From a virus, in the IMG/VR virus record IMGVR_UViG_3300027977_000094, positions 1-36,453 of that record: DNA of 36,453 nucleotides. One strand, given 5' to 3'. Below, one piece after another: positions 26,263 through 32,150 of this stretch; the stretch's first letter is position 1, and the number at the start of each line of letters is the position of its first letter. The notes beneath the pieces were generated by a model. That model was given only the letters and a program-made list of their open reading frames with translations, ran no database searches and was not told the DNA's origin. Made by a program: the position numbers and the translations under genes.

Positions 26263-27161
26263 AAATCTTTTTAGGAAAAACAGAAGACTGGAAAGAGATA
26301 GAAGAGGGTATCAAAGAGGCTCAAGCCTACTTGTTGCCTCTAGGTATAGAATTCTCTCACAAGAGCCTCAATTTTGACGCTAGACGAGAGGAATACTACG
26401 ATGTGAAGACTAGCAACTCTAAGCTTGAAAAACGCCTTACAAAGTCAATTAAAGGCGAGGTAGTAAAAGCGATAGGAATCTCACACGCAGGTACAAATTT
26501 TGATTATCATGGACTGATTGTAAACAAAGCAAAAAGTTTAGAGACAGCTTCACTTGCAGGACAGCACAGCGAGACACACAAGACTATTGAGATTTACGCC
26601 AAGAAAACAAAAAGAAAGTATTATGGATTCTCATACATTGCCTACAACCTTGTTCATGAGTGTCTTCACGCAATCGCTGACAAGAAAGGTATCCCAGATA
26701 CACTCCACATCTACCTTGACGCTAAACCAAAGACACTTGATGAGTATGTAAAATATCTTCTCGGAGGAGACAAGGTTACTGTCCGAAGACTTAACGACAA
26801 CGGAACTCAAACAATCGGTATATTAGAATACAAAGGGTTCAAATGCTATACCCTTGAACTCGCTTGGAAAGACAACAAGAGTAACGTCTCATGTATTCCA
26901 AAAGGAGTATATAAGTGCAAGTTCACACACTCTCCAAAGTTTAAAAAGAAAACATACGAATTACTATCTGTGCCGAAGCGTTCGGCGATCAGGATTCACG
27001 CTGGAAACTACCACACACAAATTCAAGGTTGTTTACTCTTAGGAGATAGTTTGAAAGATATCAACAAAGATAAGAATGTAGACGTTCTCAATTCAGGTAA
27101 AACGATTTCACAGTTTGAAGCATTGATGGGAGGAAAAGATTTTGAAATAGAAATTAAATAA
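26259..27161 (+). CDS. Two-domain lysis protein: HExxH metallopeptidase fused to DUF5675
   Basis: 300 residues without signal peptide. The N-terminal domain (about 1-168) contains HECLH (133-137) with H150 and D154 nearby as possible third ligand, a zinc-peptidase-like site. The C-terminal domain (about 172-300) matches DUF5675 by VTVRRLNDNGTQTIGILEY, IPKGVYKC, RSAIRIHAGNYHTQIQGC and the final LMGGKDFEIEI. DUF5675 occurs next to phage lysis genes. The fusion with a zinc peptidase just behind a holin suggests a peptidoglycan- or envelope-cleaving endolysin. Activity not established. Confidence 0.7.
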   Translation: MKIFLGKTEDWKEIEEGIKEAQAYLLPLGIEFSHKSLNFDARREEYYDVKTSNSKLEKRLTKSIKGEVVKAIGISHAGTNFDYHGLIVNKAKSLETASLAGQHSETHKTIEIYAKKTKRKYYGFSYIAYNLVHECLHAIADKKGIPDTLHIYLDAKPKTLDEYVKYLLGGDKVTVRRLNDNGTQTIGILEYKGFKCYTLELAWKDNKSNVSCIPKGVYKCKFTHSPKFKKKTYELLSVPKRSAIRIHAGNYHTQIQGCLLLGDSLKDINKDKNVDVLNSGKTISQFEALMGGKDFEIEIK

Positions 27162-27166
27162 TCCCC

Positions 27167-27194
27167 TTGCATCAAATTGAGTGAGTGAGATAAT
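27167..27194 (+). promoter_or_regulatory. Promoter for the second holin and transglycosylase
   Basis: TTGCAT (27167-27172), 16 bp, GATAAT (27189-27194). A perfect AGGAGG follows at 27199-27204, but 16 bases from the ATG at 27221, longer than usual for a ribosome-binding site. Confidence 0.55.
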
Positions 27195-27220
27195 TATTAG
27201 GAGGTTATTATTTAATAAAT

Positions 27221-27445
27221 ATGAAAAAGTTAAAAATACACCCAGAGGTAAAGAGTGCAATCAATTCATTTTTCGCTGGATTTCTTCCGGTATTAGTTCT
27301 CAATATAGAACATATTGATTTTACTACTATGAAGTTTTCAGTCATTTCAGGTATCGTCATTGTTGCGTTTCGTACAGCGTTTAAATACGGCTTAGCGGAA
27401 CTCTTCAAATGGATCTTGAAAAAAATGAAATTGGTTGAGTGGTAA
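27221..27445 (+). CDS. Holin-like small membrane protein
   Basis: 74 residues with two hydrophobic segments (about 15-29 and 39-52), short linker and basic ends (MKKLKIHPEVK; KWILKKMKLVEW). The class II holin topology and the position directly before a muralytic enzyme suggest a second holin or antiholin. A rather short leader with AGGAGG lies upstream. Function inferred. Confidence 0.65.
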   Translation: MKKLKIHPEVKSAINSFFAGFLPVLVLNIEHIDFTTMKFSVISGIVIVAFRTAFKYGLAELFKWILKKMKLVEW

Positions 27446-27481
27446 TACAACCATAGAGTTGAGGGAGCGAAACCCTTATAT

Positions 27482-27880
27482 ATGAAAAAAATTATTCTAT
27501 TCGTATGCGTTGCTGTGTTATCTTTCCCACAAAGTATGACAGTCGCTCATGCAGAGGATTTACCGCCTTTATGTAACATAGGGCGAGAATGTTTAGAGGA
27601 AATGGTAGAGAGATACGCTTTGAAATACAACGTATCGGCAAGCCAAATGAAAGCCGTCATCACATGTGAGTCGGGGTGGAATCCAACGATTCAATCACTT
27701 CATACTAACAAGGGAGGACGAGAACAATCTTTTGGTTTGGCACAAATTCATGCACCTTCACACCCTCATGTAACTTATGAACAGGCTACTGATCCAGAAT
27801 TTTCAATCCAATTTATGGCAAAAGCATTTTCAGAAGGTAAACAAGGAATGTGGAGCTGTTACAAATCTATTTATGGCTAA
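27482..27880 (+). CDS. Secreted lytic transglycosylase/lysozyme-like enzyme
   Basis: 132 residues. A signal peptide (1-24, basic start, hydrophobic core, AHA before E25) precedes an SLT-type domain: helix with VITCESGWNP, where E63 is the likely catalytic acid, SFGLAQIH (83-90) and a closing helix. Four cysteines (31, 37, 62, 127) could form disulfides outside the cytoplasm. It cleaves glycan strands of peptidoglycan. Export by the host Sec system would make it independent of holin timing, or it may be a virion/entry enzyme. Confidence 0.85.
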   Translation: MKKIILFVCVAVLSFPQSMTVAHAEDLPPLCNIGRECLEEMVERYALKYNVSASQMKAVITCESGWNPTIQSLHTNKGGREQSFGLAQIHAPSHPHVTYEQATDPEFSIQFMAKAFSEGKQGMWSCYKSIYG

Positions 27881-27974
27881 AATGAAATGCTCACACTGTA
27901 CAAAAGAAACAAAAATCTTATACGGACACCAAACAGGTGGCTTGTGTGAGACGTGTGAGTTTAAAAAGAAGTAA
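27873..27974 (+). CDS. Very small zinc-ribbon protein
   Basis: 33 residues with CSHC (6-9) and CETC (25-28) and basic ends, overlapping the previous stop by 8 bp. The longer frame from 27777 is inside the transglycosylase gene, so the internal ATG is preferred. The cysteine spacing supports a real zinc ribbon. Confidence 0.5.
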   Translation: MAKMKCSHCTKETKILYGHQTGGLCETCEFKKK

Positions 27975-27982
27975 TACACAGT

Positions 27983-28008
27983 CCCCCTTGCGGGGATTTT
28001 GTGTTTTT
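27983..28008 (+). terminator. Intrinsic terminator of the lysis operon
   Basis: CCCC (27984-27987) pairs with GGGG (27992-27995) around a TTGC loop, followed by ATTTTGTGTTTTT. The same bases include the -35 of the next promoter, so termination and re-initiation are superimposed. Confidence 0.6.
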
Positions 28009-28016
28009 GGTATACT
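27988..28016 (+). promoter_or_regulatory. tRNA operon promoter
   Basis: TTGCGG (27988-27993), 17 bp, TATACT (28011-28016). Transcription would start around 28023, where an ATG opens a 24-codon leader ORF, and then read through tRNA-His. Confidence 0.65.
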
Positions 28017-28067
28017 ATATCCATGACAAAAATGTTTCGACAACATCAACTACCGCAGAGCCTCAAT

Positions 28068-28167
28068 GAGGTGTCTTTCGTGGTGGCTATGGTGTAGTGG
28101 TAACATTCCTCACTGTGACCGAGTAGACTAGGGTTCGATTCCCTGTAGTCACCCCAAAAGACATCTC
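28068..28167 (+). promoter_or_regulatory. Helix bracketing tRNA-His, competing with terminator
   Basis: GAGGTGTCTTT (28068-28078) pairs over 11 bp (one G-U) with AAAGACATCTC (28157-28167). The arms sit immediately outside the tRNA (3 bases on the left, none on the right), so a folded tRNA would bring them together. The right arm is also the left arm of the terminator at 28157-28182, so both cannot form at once. Confidence 0.55.
28082..28156 (+). tRNA. trnH: tRNA-His (GTG), CCA encoded
   Basis: Acceptor GTGGCTA (28083-28089) pairs with TAGTCAC (28146-28152). The extra G at -1 (28082) opposite C73 (28153) is the His identity signal. CCA is encoded (28154-28156). D stem GTGT/ACAT, loop CTGTGAC with anticodon GTG, T arm TAGGG/CCCTG. 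The anticodon stem is weak: only three central pairs with mismatches at both ends. Confidence 0.85.
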
Positions 28168-28182
28168 TACGATGTCTTTTTT
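28157..28182 (+). terminator. Intrinsic terminator/attenuator after tRNA-His
   Basis: AAAGACATC (28157-28165), loop TCTAC, GATGTCTTT (28171-28179), T run to 28182. It sits inside the tRNA operon between the first and second tRNA, so it could limit expression of the other four. Confidence 0.75.
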
Positions 28183-28187
28183 AGTAA

Positions 28188-28261
28188 CAGAATAAAGTGT
28201 TATGGTCGCATTCAGGTCTTGGATACCTGCGGTCTGGGTTCAATTCCCAGTATTCTGACCA
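28188..28261 (+). tRNA. trnP: tRNA-Pro (TGG), CCA encoded
   Basis: Acceptor CAGAATA/TATTCTG (7 bp, C1-G72 as in bacterial tRNA-Pro), anticodon stem CAGGT/ACCTG with loop CTTGGAT, anticodon TGG, T arm CTGGG/CCCAG, terminal A + CCA. It decodes CCA, which is frequent in the capsid gene. Confidence 0.92.
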
Positions 28262-28262
28262 T

Positions 28263-28347
28263 GCGGAAGTGGTGAAATTGGTATACACGTCAGTCTTAGA
28301 AACTGATGACGAAAGTCGTGAGAGTTCAAGTCTCTCTTTCCGCACCA
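28263..28347 (+). tRNA. trnL: tRNA-Leu (TAG), CCA encoded
   Basis: Acceptor starting GCGGAAG, paired at the 3' end, anticodon stem TCAGT/ACTGA with loop CTTAGAA, anticodon TAG. The long variable arm (GACGAAAGTC) gives a type II tRNA. ACCA is encoded. Only one base separates it from tRNA-Pro. Confidence 0.93.
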
Positions 28348-28348
28348 C

Positions 28349-28421
28349 TCACAAGTGGCTTAATGGATAAAGCACCCGCCTTCGAAGCGGTAGATTGCAG
28401 GTTCGAGTCCTGCCTTGTGAA
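28349..28421 (+). tRNA. trnR: tRNA-Arg (TCG), no encoded CCA
   Basis: Acceptor TCACAAG/CTTGTGA, anticodon stem with loop CTTCGAA, anticodon TCG, T arm GCAGG/CCTGC. The base following discriminator A is CCC, not CCA, so host CCA addition is needed. It reads CGA, the dominant Arg codon of the virion genes. Confidence 0.93.
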
Positions 28422-28425
28422 CCCT

Positions 28426-28496
28426 TGGAGAATCGTCTAGAGGTAGGACGGGGGACTTTGAATCCCTAAACCTAGGTTCGATTCCTAGTTCTCCAG
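28426..28496 (+). tRNA. trnQ: tRNA-Gln (TTG), no encoded CCA
   Basis: Acceptor TGGAGAA/TTCTCCA with discriminator G, anticodon stem GGGGA/TCCCT with loop CTTTGAA, anticodon TTG, T arm CTAGG/CCTAG. It decodes CAA, the main Gln codon here. The following bases are CAT, so CCA is not encoded. Confidence 0.92.
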
Positions 28497-28505
28497 CATA
28501 TAAGT

Positions 28506-28530
28506 AAAAGCACCCTAATCAGGTGCTTTT
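28506..28530. terminator. Bidirectional terminator between tRNAs and the minus-strand genes
   Basis: AAAAGCACC (28506-28514), loop CTAATCA, GGTGCTTTT (28522-28530): perfect 9 bp with A and T tracts on both sides. It ends the tRNA operon and overlaps the 3' end of the minus-strand gene 28515-28673, so it serves convergent transcription. Confidence 0.85.
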
Positions 28531-28673
28531 CTTGTGGATACATTTCCACAGTTATCACAACGATAGATTTTCAACACTTCTTTATGAAGTTGTCGTACTT
28601 CTAGTATCTCACCTGATTGTATTCTCGTACAATAGGCACAGTAGAAGTTTTCATTTCCGAGTAGGTCATTCAT
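28515..28673 (-). CDS. Zinc-ribbon miniprotein (minus strand)
   Basis: 52 residues read on the minus strand from 28673. CAYC (12-15) and CDNC (39-42) give a zinc ribbon. Its ATG overlaps the stop of the upstream HNH gene (ATGA), so both form one unit, the only minus-strand unit in the window. Possible partner of the nuclease. Confidence 0.6.
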   Translation of the reverse strand: MNDLLGNENFYCAYCTRIQSGEILEVRQLHKEVLKIYRCDNCGNVSTRKAPD

Positions 28674-28930
28674 CTTTTTTGGATTTTTAAAATGTAACGG
28701 GGGTCAATCCAAACTCCATTGATTTCATCAACAATACTTTCAAGAGTTCTATCTCCAGAAAACAATGCCGACCAATGGCGGTGTCTTTCCTGTTTCACTC
28801 GGACGAGATTTCCTTCTGGAAAAGTATCCGTTCCACCTTGCCGTTGAGGTAATCGGTGGTGGTAGTCATAACGCTGTCCTTTTTTCATTTTGATGAGCTT
28901 TGATTTAACCTCATTATACAACTTATACAC
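28670..28930 (-). CDS. HNH-like nuclease (minus strand)
   Basis: 86 residues. YDYHHRLPQRQGG (about 21-33), then PEGNLVRV and RHRHWSAL give an H-H...N...H arrangement of HNH nucleases of the small phage type. The start could be 28930 or the internal ATG at 28888: a TATAAT on the minus strand (28918-28913) would start transcription near 28906, favouring 28888. Alone with a zinc-ribbon gene on the opposite strand, it may be a homing-type or acquired element. Confidence 0.7.
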   Translation of the reverse strand: MYKLYNEVKSKLIKMKKGQRYDYHHRLPQRQGGTDTFPEGNLVRVKQERHRHWSALFSGDRTLESIVDEINGVWIDPRYILKIQKR

Positions 28931-28959
28931 AACTCACTTGTGCAAAACTCTTCTATAAT
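28923..28959 (+). promoter_or_regulatory. Leaderless promoter with TTATACACA box
   Basis: TATAAT (28954-28959) lies exactly 7 bases before the ATG at 28966, so transcription should start on the start codon. No proper -35 is present; TTATACACA (28923-28931, DnaA-box-like) begins 31 bp upstream of the -10. The same box adjoins the minus-strand -10 at 28913-28918. Confidence 0.55.
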
Positions 28960-28965
28960 TAAAGT

Positions 28966-29127
28966 ATGGATACTTATATAGCAAATCTTAAACAGATGTC
29001 AGAAGATCAACAGAAAGATTTTGTCTATTTAATGTTGCAAGCATACGACTGTAATCGAATAAACGATGAACAACTAAAATGTTTATTAGAAGGTATAGAC
29101 ACGTCAGTTATCGATGTGTTTTTTTAA
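28966..29127 (+). CDS. Small hypothetical protein, leaderless
   Basis: 53 residues, acidic and helical (MSEDQQKDFVYLML, LKCLLEGID). The start codon coincides with the predicted transcription start. Position at the border of the early region suggests early expression. No family recognised. Confidence 0.55.
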   Translation: MDTYIANLKQMSEDQQKDFVYLMLQAYDCNRINDEQLKCLLEGIDTSVIDVFF

Positions 29128-29133
29128 TGTTCA

Positions 29134-29160
29134 TAACTTTATATTTAAAGTTAGTATAAT
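29134..29160 (+). promoter_or_regulatory. Promoter with palindromic operator for the phosphoesterase gene
   Basis: TAACTTT (29134-29140) and AAAGTTA (29147-29153) form a perfect inverted repeat with a 6-base centre directly before TATAAT (29155-29160), that is, in the -35/spacer area. A protein bound there would block RNA polymerase. ATG at 29176. Confidence 0.5.
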
Positions 29161-29175
29161 GAAGAAAAAAGTACT

Positions 29176-30360
29176 ATGAAAACACTATCAACCAAAGAGT
29201 TGCACGCTTATATCAAAAAGAATTGGGCGACCAAAACTGTAGCGGTATTAGCAAAGGAACTCAAAATGTCAGAAACTACTTTAGGTAGACTCGCTGACAA
29301 ATTAGGACTTCCAAAGAAGTCTAGCATTAAGAAAAAAGTAACTTTACAAGAAGTCAAGGAGAAAATCCAAGAAGACCGCAAAGTAGTACAGCTCTCTCGT
29401 AGTAAGTCAGAAACCGACAAGAAGTATAAAATGCTTCTCGACGAAACTGAACGAGTACGAAAAGAATTGGAAATCGCACTCGCAACAGAAGACTTCAAAA
29501 CTTCCGTGATTGACTATCGTGTATCATCAGGGAACAGTGAAGCAGTTGCTTTCGCTATTGCGTCAGATTGGCATTTAGAAGAGTTGGTAGCACCAGAAAA
29601 AGTAAATGGTTTAAACAAGTACAATCTTGAAATTGCAAAACAACGAGCTGAAGAGTTTTTCCAAAACACTGTTCGCCTTTTATCAAAGGAACAGAAAGAT
29701 GTGAAAATTGACACGCTTGTACTTGCACTGTTGGGAGACTTTATCTCTTCTAACATTCATGATGAACTATTGGAAAACTGTTTACTTCGTCCTGCTGAAG
29801 CTATCATCTTTGCTGAAGAACTTATCGCAAGTGGTATTGAGTATATTCTCGCACACACAAAGGTAAAGCTGATTATCCCTTGTTGTGTTGGAAACCATAC
29901 CCGGATCACCCGAAAGGTTCACATCTCTACCGAACAAGGTAACTCTTTGGAGACGATTATGTATTCTCACTTGTCTCGTTACTTTGAGAAAAACAAGCGA
30001 GTGAAGTTTGTTATTGCACAAGGATACCACCAGTATCTTACTGTGTTTGACAGCTACACTGTTCGTTTCCATCACGGACACGCTATGCGTTTTGCAGGAG
30101 GAGTTGGCGGTATTTATATCCCAGCTAGAAAAGCAATCGCACAGTGGCAAAAAGTAAAGTACGCCAATCTTGATGTCTTCGGGCATTTCCACAATTACAA
30201 AATTGATGGAGACCTGTTCATCCTTAATGGTTCACTTATTGGATACAATGCTTTCGCTGTTGCAATCGCAGCCGATTATGAGAAACCAAGACAAGCATTT
30301 TTTCTTGTTGATAAGAAGAGAGGAAAGACTGTTCATGTACCGATAACTTTTAGTATTTAA
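29176..30360 (+). CDS. Calcineurin-like metallophosphoesterase with N-terminal HTH
   Basis: 394 residues. N-terminal helix-turn-helix-like segment (about 18-46, TVAVLAKELKMSETTLGRLADKLG), coiled linker (55-105), then the metal-site motifs in order: SDWHLEE (D131, H133), LLGDFIS (D188), GNHTR (N240, H241), HHGHA (299-303) and GHFHN (336-340). All metal ligands of the family are present. Phage members are often annotated as phosphoesterases or SbcD-like nucleases. The added DNA-binding domain suggests a DNA substrate or self-regulation; inferred. Confidence 0.88.
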   Translation: MKTLSTKELHAYIKKNWATKTVAVLAKELKMSETTLGRLADKLGLPKKSSIKKKVTLQEVKEKIQEDRKVVQLSRSKSETDKKYKMLLDETERVRKELEIALATEDFKTSVIDYRVSSGNSEAVAFAIASDWHLEELVAPEKVNGLNKYNLEIAKQRAEEFFQNTVRLLSKEQKDVKIDTLVLALLGDFISSNIHDELLENCLLRPAEAIIFAEELIASGIEYILAHTKVKLIIPCCVGNHTRITRKVHISTEQGNSLETIMYSHLSRYFEKNKRVKFVIAQGYHQYLTVFDSYTVRFHHGHAMRFAGGVGGIYIPARKAIAQWQKVKYANLDVFGHFHNYKIDGDLFILNGSLIGYNAFAVAIAADYEKPRQAFFLVDKKRGKTVHVPITFSI

Positions 30361-30386
30361 AACTCACTATTACAAGTGAGTTTTTC
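30361..30386 (+). terminator. Terminator after the phosphoesterase gene
   Basis: AACTCACT (30361-30368), loop ATTACA, AGTGAGTT (30375-30382) followed by TTT. Stem of 8 bp directly after the stop codon. Confidence 0.8.
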
Positions 30387-30412
30387 TATGTTATCCTCTC
30401 AACAGGATAGTT

Positions 30413-30502
30413 TGTGTATAACGTGAAAGTGGGAAAGTAACGTTATACATCTCTCAACTCCACACTTATTCACAGGAGACTGTGGATTTTGTGTTCTATA
30501 AT
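30413..30502 (+). promoter_or_regulatory. Complex control region: inverted repeat, two TTATNCACA boxes, promoter
   Basis: A perfect 9-bp inverted repeat GTATAACGT (30416-30424)/ACGTTATAC (30440-30448) with a 15-base centre is followed by TTATTCACA (30466-30474) and TATAAT (30497-30502). TTATACACA is also present in reverse at 30413-30421, overlapping the repeat. The forward box is again 31 bp upstream of the -10, which lacks a normal -35. Likely operator/promoter of the gene at 30522. Confidence 0.5.
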
Positions 30503-30521
30503 AGAAATATAAACTAAAGCC

Positions 30522-30770
30522 ATGTTCCTTAAACACAAACCCGTTCAAGTGATTGACGACTGTGTTATACACAGAGATGTCTACCATGAGTTTGAGTTTA
30601 TCCGTTACAGCAGAGAATACCCTCCAGAAGAGCGTATAATCGTCCGTATGAGGTGTAACACCTGTAATGAAGCACAACTCAATGGTTGGGATTACTATCG
30701 TGTAAGTCCAGAGTATTGGCTTGGTTTTTTAATCGAGCATAAACAAATGGATTTCACATCAGCTAATTAA
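30522..30770 (+). CDS. Small hypothetical protein with CxxC
   Basis: 82 residues; beta-type start (HKPVQVIDDCVIHRDVYHEFEF), then CNTC (45-48) and an aromatic C-terminal part (WDYYRVSPEYWLGFL). It has its own promoter and terminator and contains a TTATACACA box at 30565-30573. A regulator is possible; not demonstrable. Confidence 0.55.
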   Translation: MFLKHKPVQVIDDCVIHRDVYHEFEFIRYSREYPPEERIIVRMRCNTCNEAQLNGWDYYRVSPEYWLGFLIEHKQMDFTSAN

Positions 30771-30800
30771 AAGAAGCCGACACTCGCCGACTTCTTTTTA
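30769..30800 (+). terminator. Intrinsic terminator
   Basis: AAAAGAAG (30769-30776) pairs with CTTCTTTT (30791-30798), extended inward by C-G pairs, and is followed by T. It ends the gene at 30522. Confidence 0.75.
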
Positions 30801-30814
30801 ATAAAAGTATTAGA

Positions 30815-30863
30815 AGTTAGCACTAGAAACGAGGAGATTGTCGCTAACTCAGTCTCCTCTTTT
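30815..30863 (+). promoter_or_regulatory. Attenuator-like leader of the HNH gene
   Basis: Stem A: AGTTAGC (30815-30821)/GCTAACT (30843-30849). Stem B: 30831-30840 with 30850-30859, 10 bp containing GAGGAGA/TCTCCTC, followed by TTTT, an intrinsic terminator shape. The right arm of A is the loop of B, with no linker, so the two should compete. ATG of the next gene at 30875. Confidence 0.5.
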
Positions 30864-30874
30864 CTGGGAAATAT

Positions 30875-31267
30875 ATGGAAAAATGTTCACATTGTAAAAA
30901 GATCACAGATTACTTTGTTAAAGTTTGTAGTCGAATAAATAAAAAAGGTCAAAAAATATACTACTACTGGTGTAATGACTGCAACACTGAAAGAGTTAAA
31001 AAGTATAGGGATTCTGGTGGAATAAAAAAGATAAGAGAAGCTGTCTACCGTTCTGTTGAAAAACACAAAGAAAAACAGAGTGCACGAGCTAAACTTCATT
31101 ATTGGATTAAAAAAGGTCTCATCAAAAAACCGAAGCATTGTGAAAAATGCAAGGAGGAGAAAATAGAAGCCCATCATACGGACTATTCAAAACCTCTCGA
31201 AGTTTTGTGGCTTTGTAAAAAACATCACAGACAAGAACATGAAAAAGAAAACACTCACATTTTATAA
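30875..31267 (+). CDS. Zinc-finger HNH-type protein
   Basis: 130 residues. CSHC (4-7) and CNDC (33-36) form an N-terminal zinc knuckle; after a basic helical linker the C-terminus has CEKC, then EAHHTDYSKPLEVLWLC and HHRQEH, an HNH/His-Me finger core with structural cysteines. Likely DNA-cleaving, possibly a homing-type nuclease. Its leader resembles an attenuator. Confidence 0.75.
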   Translation: MEKCSHCKKITDYFVKVCSRINKKGQKIYYYWCNDCNTERVKKYRDSGGIKKIREAVYRSVEKHKEKQSARAKLHYWIKKGLIKKPKHCEKCKEEKIEAHHTDYSKPLEVLWLCKKHHRQEHEKENTHIL

Positions 31268-31282
31268 AAAGCGTTTAGACTA

Positions 31283-31291
31283 TGCTATACT
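31283..31291 (+). promoter_or_regulatory. Extended -10 promoter, leaderless gene
   Basis: TGCTATACT (31283-31291) is an extended -10 (TGn plus TATACT). The expected start is 31298, exactly the A of the following ATG. Confidence 0.6.
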
Positions 31292-31297
31292 TAGTTT

Positions 31298-31789
31298 ATG
31301 TATAGTAATAAAAAATATTTGGAACAAAGAGAAAGTAGGTTAAGAACAATGAAGGAGTACTATAAAAAAAATTCTGAAAAAATAAAAGAGAGAACTAAAA
31401 TCTGGTATAACAAACAGAAAAAAAATGATCCAACGTTTCTACTAAGAGTAAATGATAAATCTAAAAAGCGTTATCTTGAAAAAAGGTATGAAAGACTTGC
31501 ATGGCACAAAGAACACCACAAGAAAAACAGACTTGATTTACTAAATAAAATAGGAAAAGGAATGTGTTCAAAGTGTGGATTTACTGATTGGAGAGCTTTG
31601 CAAATTGACCATATTGATGGAAAAGGACATTTAGAAAGAAAAATGTATAAAGGCAAAAAAATGAGTCTTACTAGAAAAAAACAAAGAGAATTGATAGAAC
31701 AAAATCCTTCAAATTATCAAATTCTCTGTGCAAATTGTAACTGGATAAAGAGATATGAAAACCAAGAAGGGAGAAAAATCACTAAGTAA
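31298..31789 (+). CDS. HNH endonuclease
   Basis: 163 residues. Basic, lysine-rich N-terminal half likely contacts DNA; the C-terminal half carries CSKCGFTDW, LQIDHIDGKG (D-H) and NYQILCANCNWIKRYEN, the zinc-stabilised HNH core of free-standing phage nucleases. Overlaps the NinG-like gene by 35 bp. Start codon coincides with the predicted transcription start. Confidence 0.85.
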   Translation: MYSNKKYLEQRESRLRTMKEYYKKNSEKIKERTKIWYNKQKKNDPTFLLRVNDKSKKRYLEKRYERLAWHKEHHKKNRLDLLNKIGKGMCSKCGFTDWRALQIDHIDGKGHLERKMYKGKKMSLTRKKQRELIEQNPSNYQILCANCNWIKRYENQEGRKITK

Positions 31790-32150
31790 ATATAAAGCAG
31801 AATTGGATAAAATTTTCAGCAAGTACATTCGTTGGCGTGATGACGGACAGTGTTTTACATGTCCAAAGAAAGATGATCCGAAACGGATGCAAAATGGTCA
31901 TTTCAACCCTCGTCAATATCTCAAAACAAGGTACGACGAACGAAATAATAATTGCCAGTGTTATGCGTGCAACATGCTCTATGGTGGACAACCAGCTACT
32001 TACGCTCTCCGACTAGAAGCAAAATATGGCAAAGGAATAATCGAAGAATTGGAGAGTGGTAGACATATTCCGGTAAAGCTAGATATTCAATGGTACGAAG
32101 AGCAAATAAAGATATACACAGAAAAATGTCAAGCACTTGGTGTACAATAG
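31755..32150 (+). CDS. ninG-like: NinG/Rap-like recombination endonuclease
   Basis: 131 residues. CFTCPKKDDPKRMQNGHF (about 33-50), TRYDERNNNCQCYACNMLYGG (from about 58) and a helical LRLEAKYG segment correspond to the core of lambda NinG (Rap), which cuts branched recombination intermediates. It lacks the long N-terminus of lambda NinG. Located just before the initiator, exonuclease and SSB genes, consistent with a recombination role. Confidence 0.85.
   Translation: MKTKKGEKSLSKYKAELDKIFSKYIRWRDDGQCFTCPKKDDPKRMQNGHFNPRQYLKTRYDERNNNCQCYACNMLYGGQPATYALRLEAKYGKGIIEELESGRHIPVKLDIQWYEEQIKIYTEKCQALGVQ

Noticed and set aside
28023-28097. 24-codon ORF at the tRNA promoter as a true leader peptide
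   Set aside because: It contains only one His codon and runs into the tRNA; listed only as part of the switch hypothesis.
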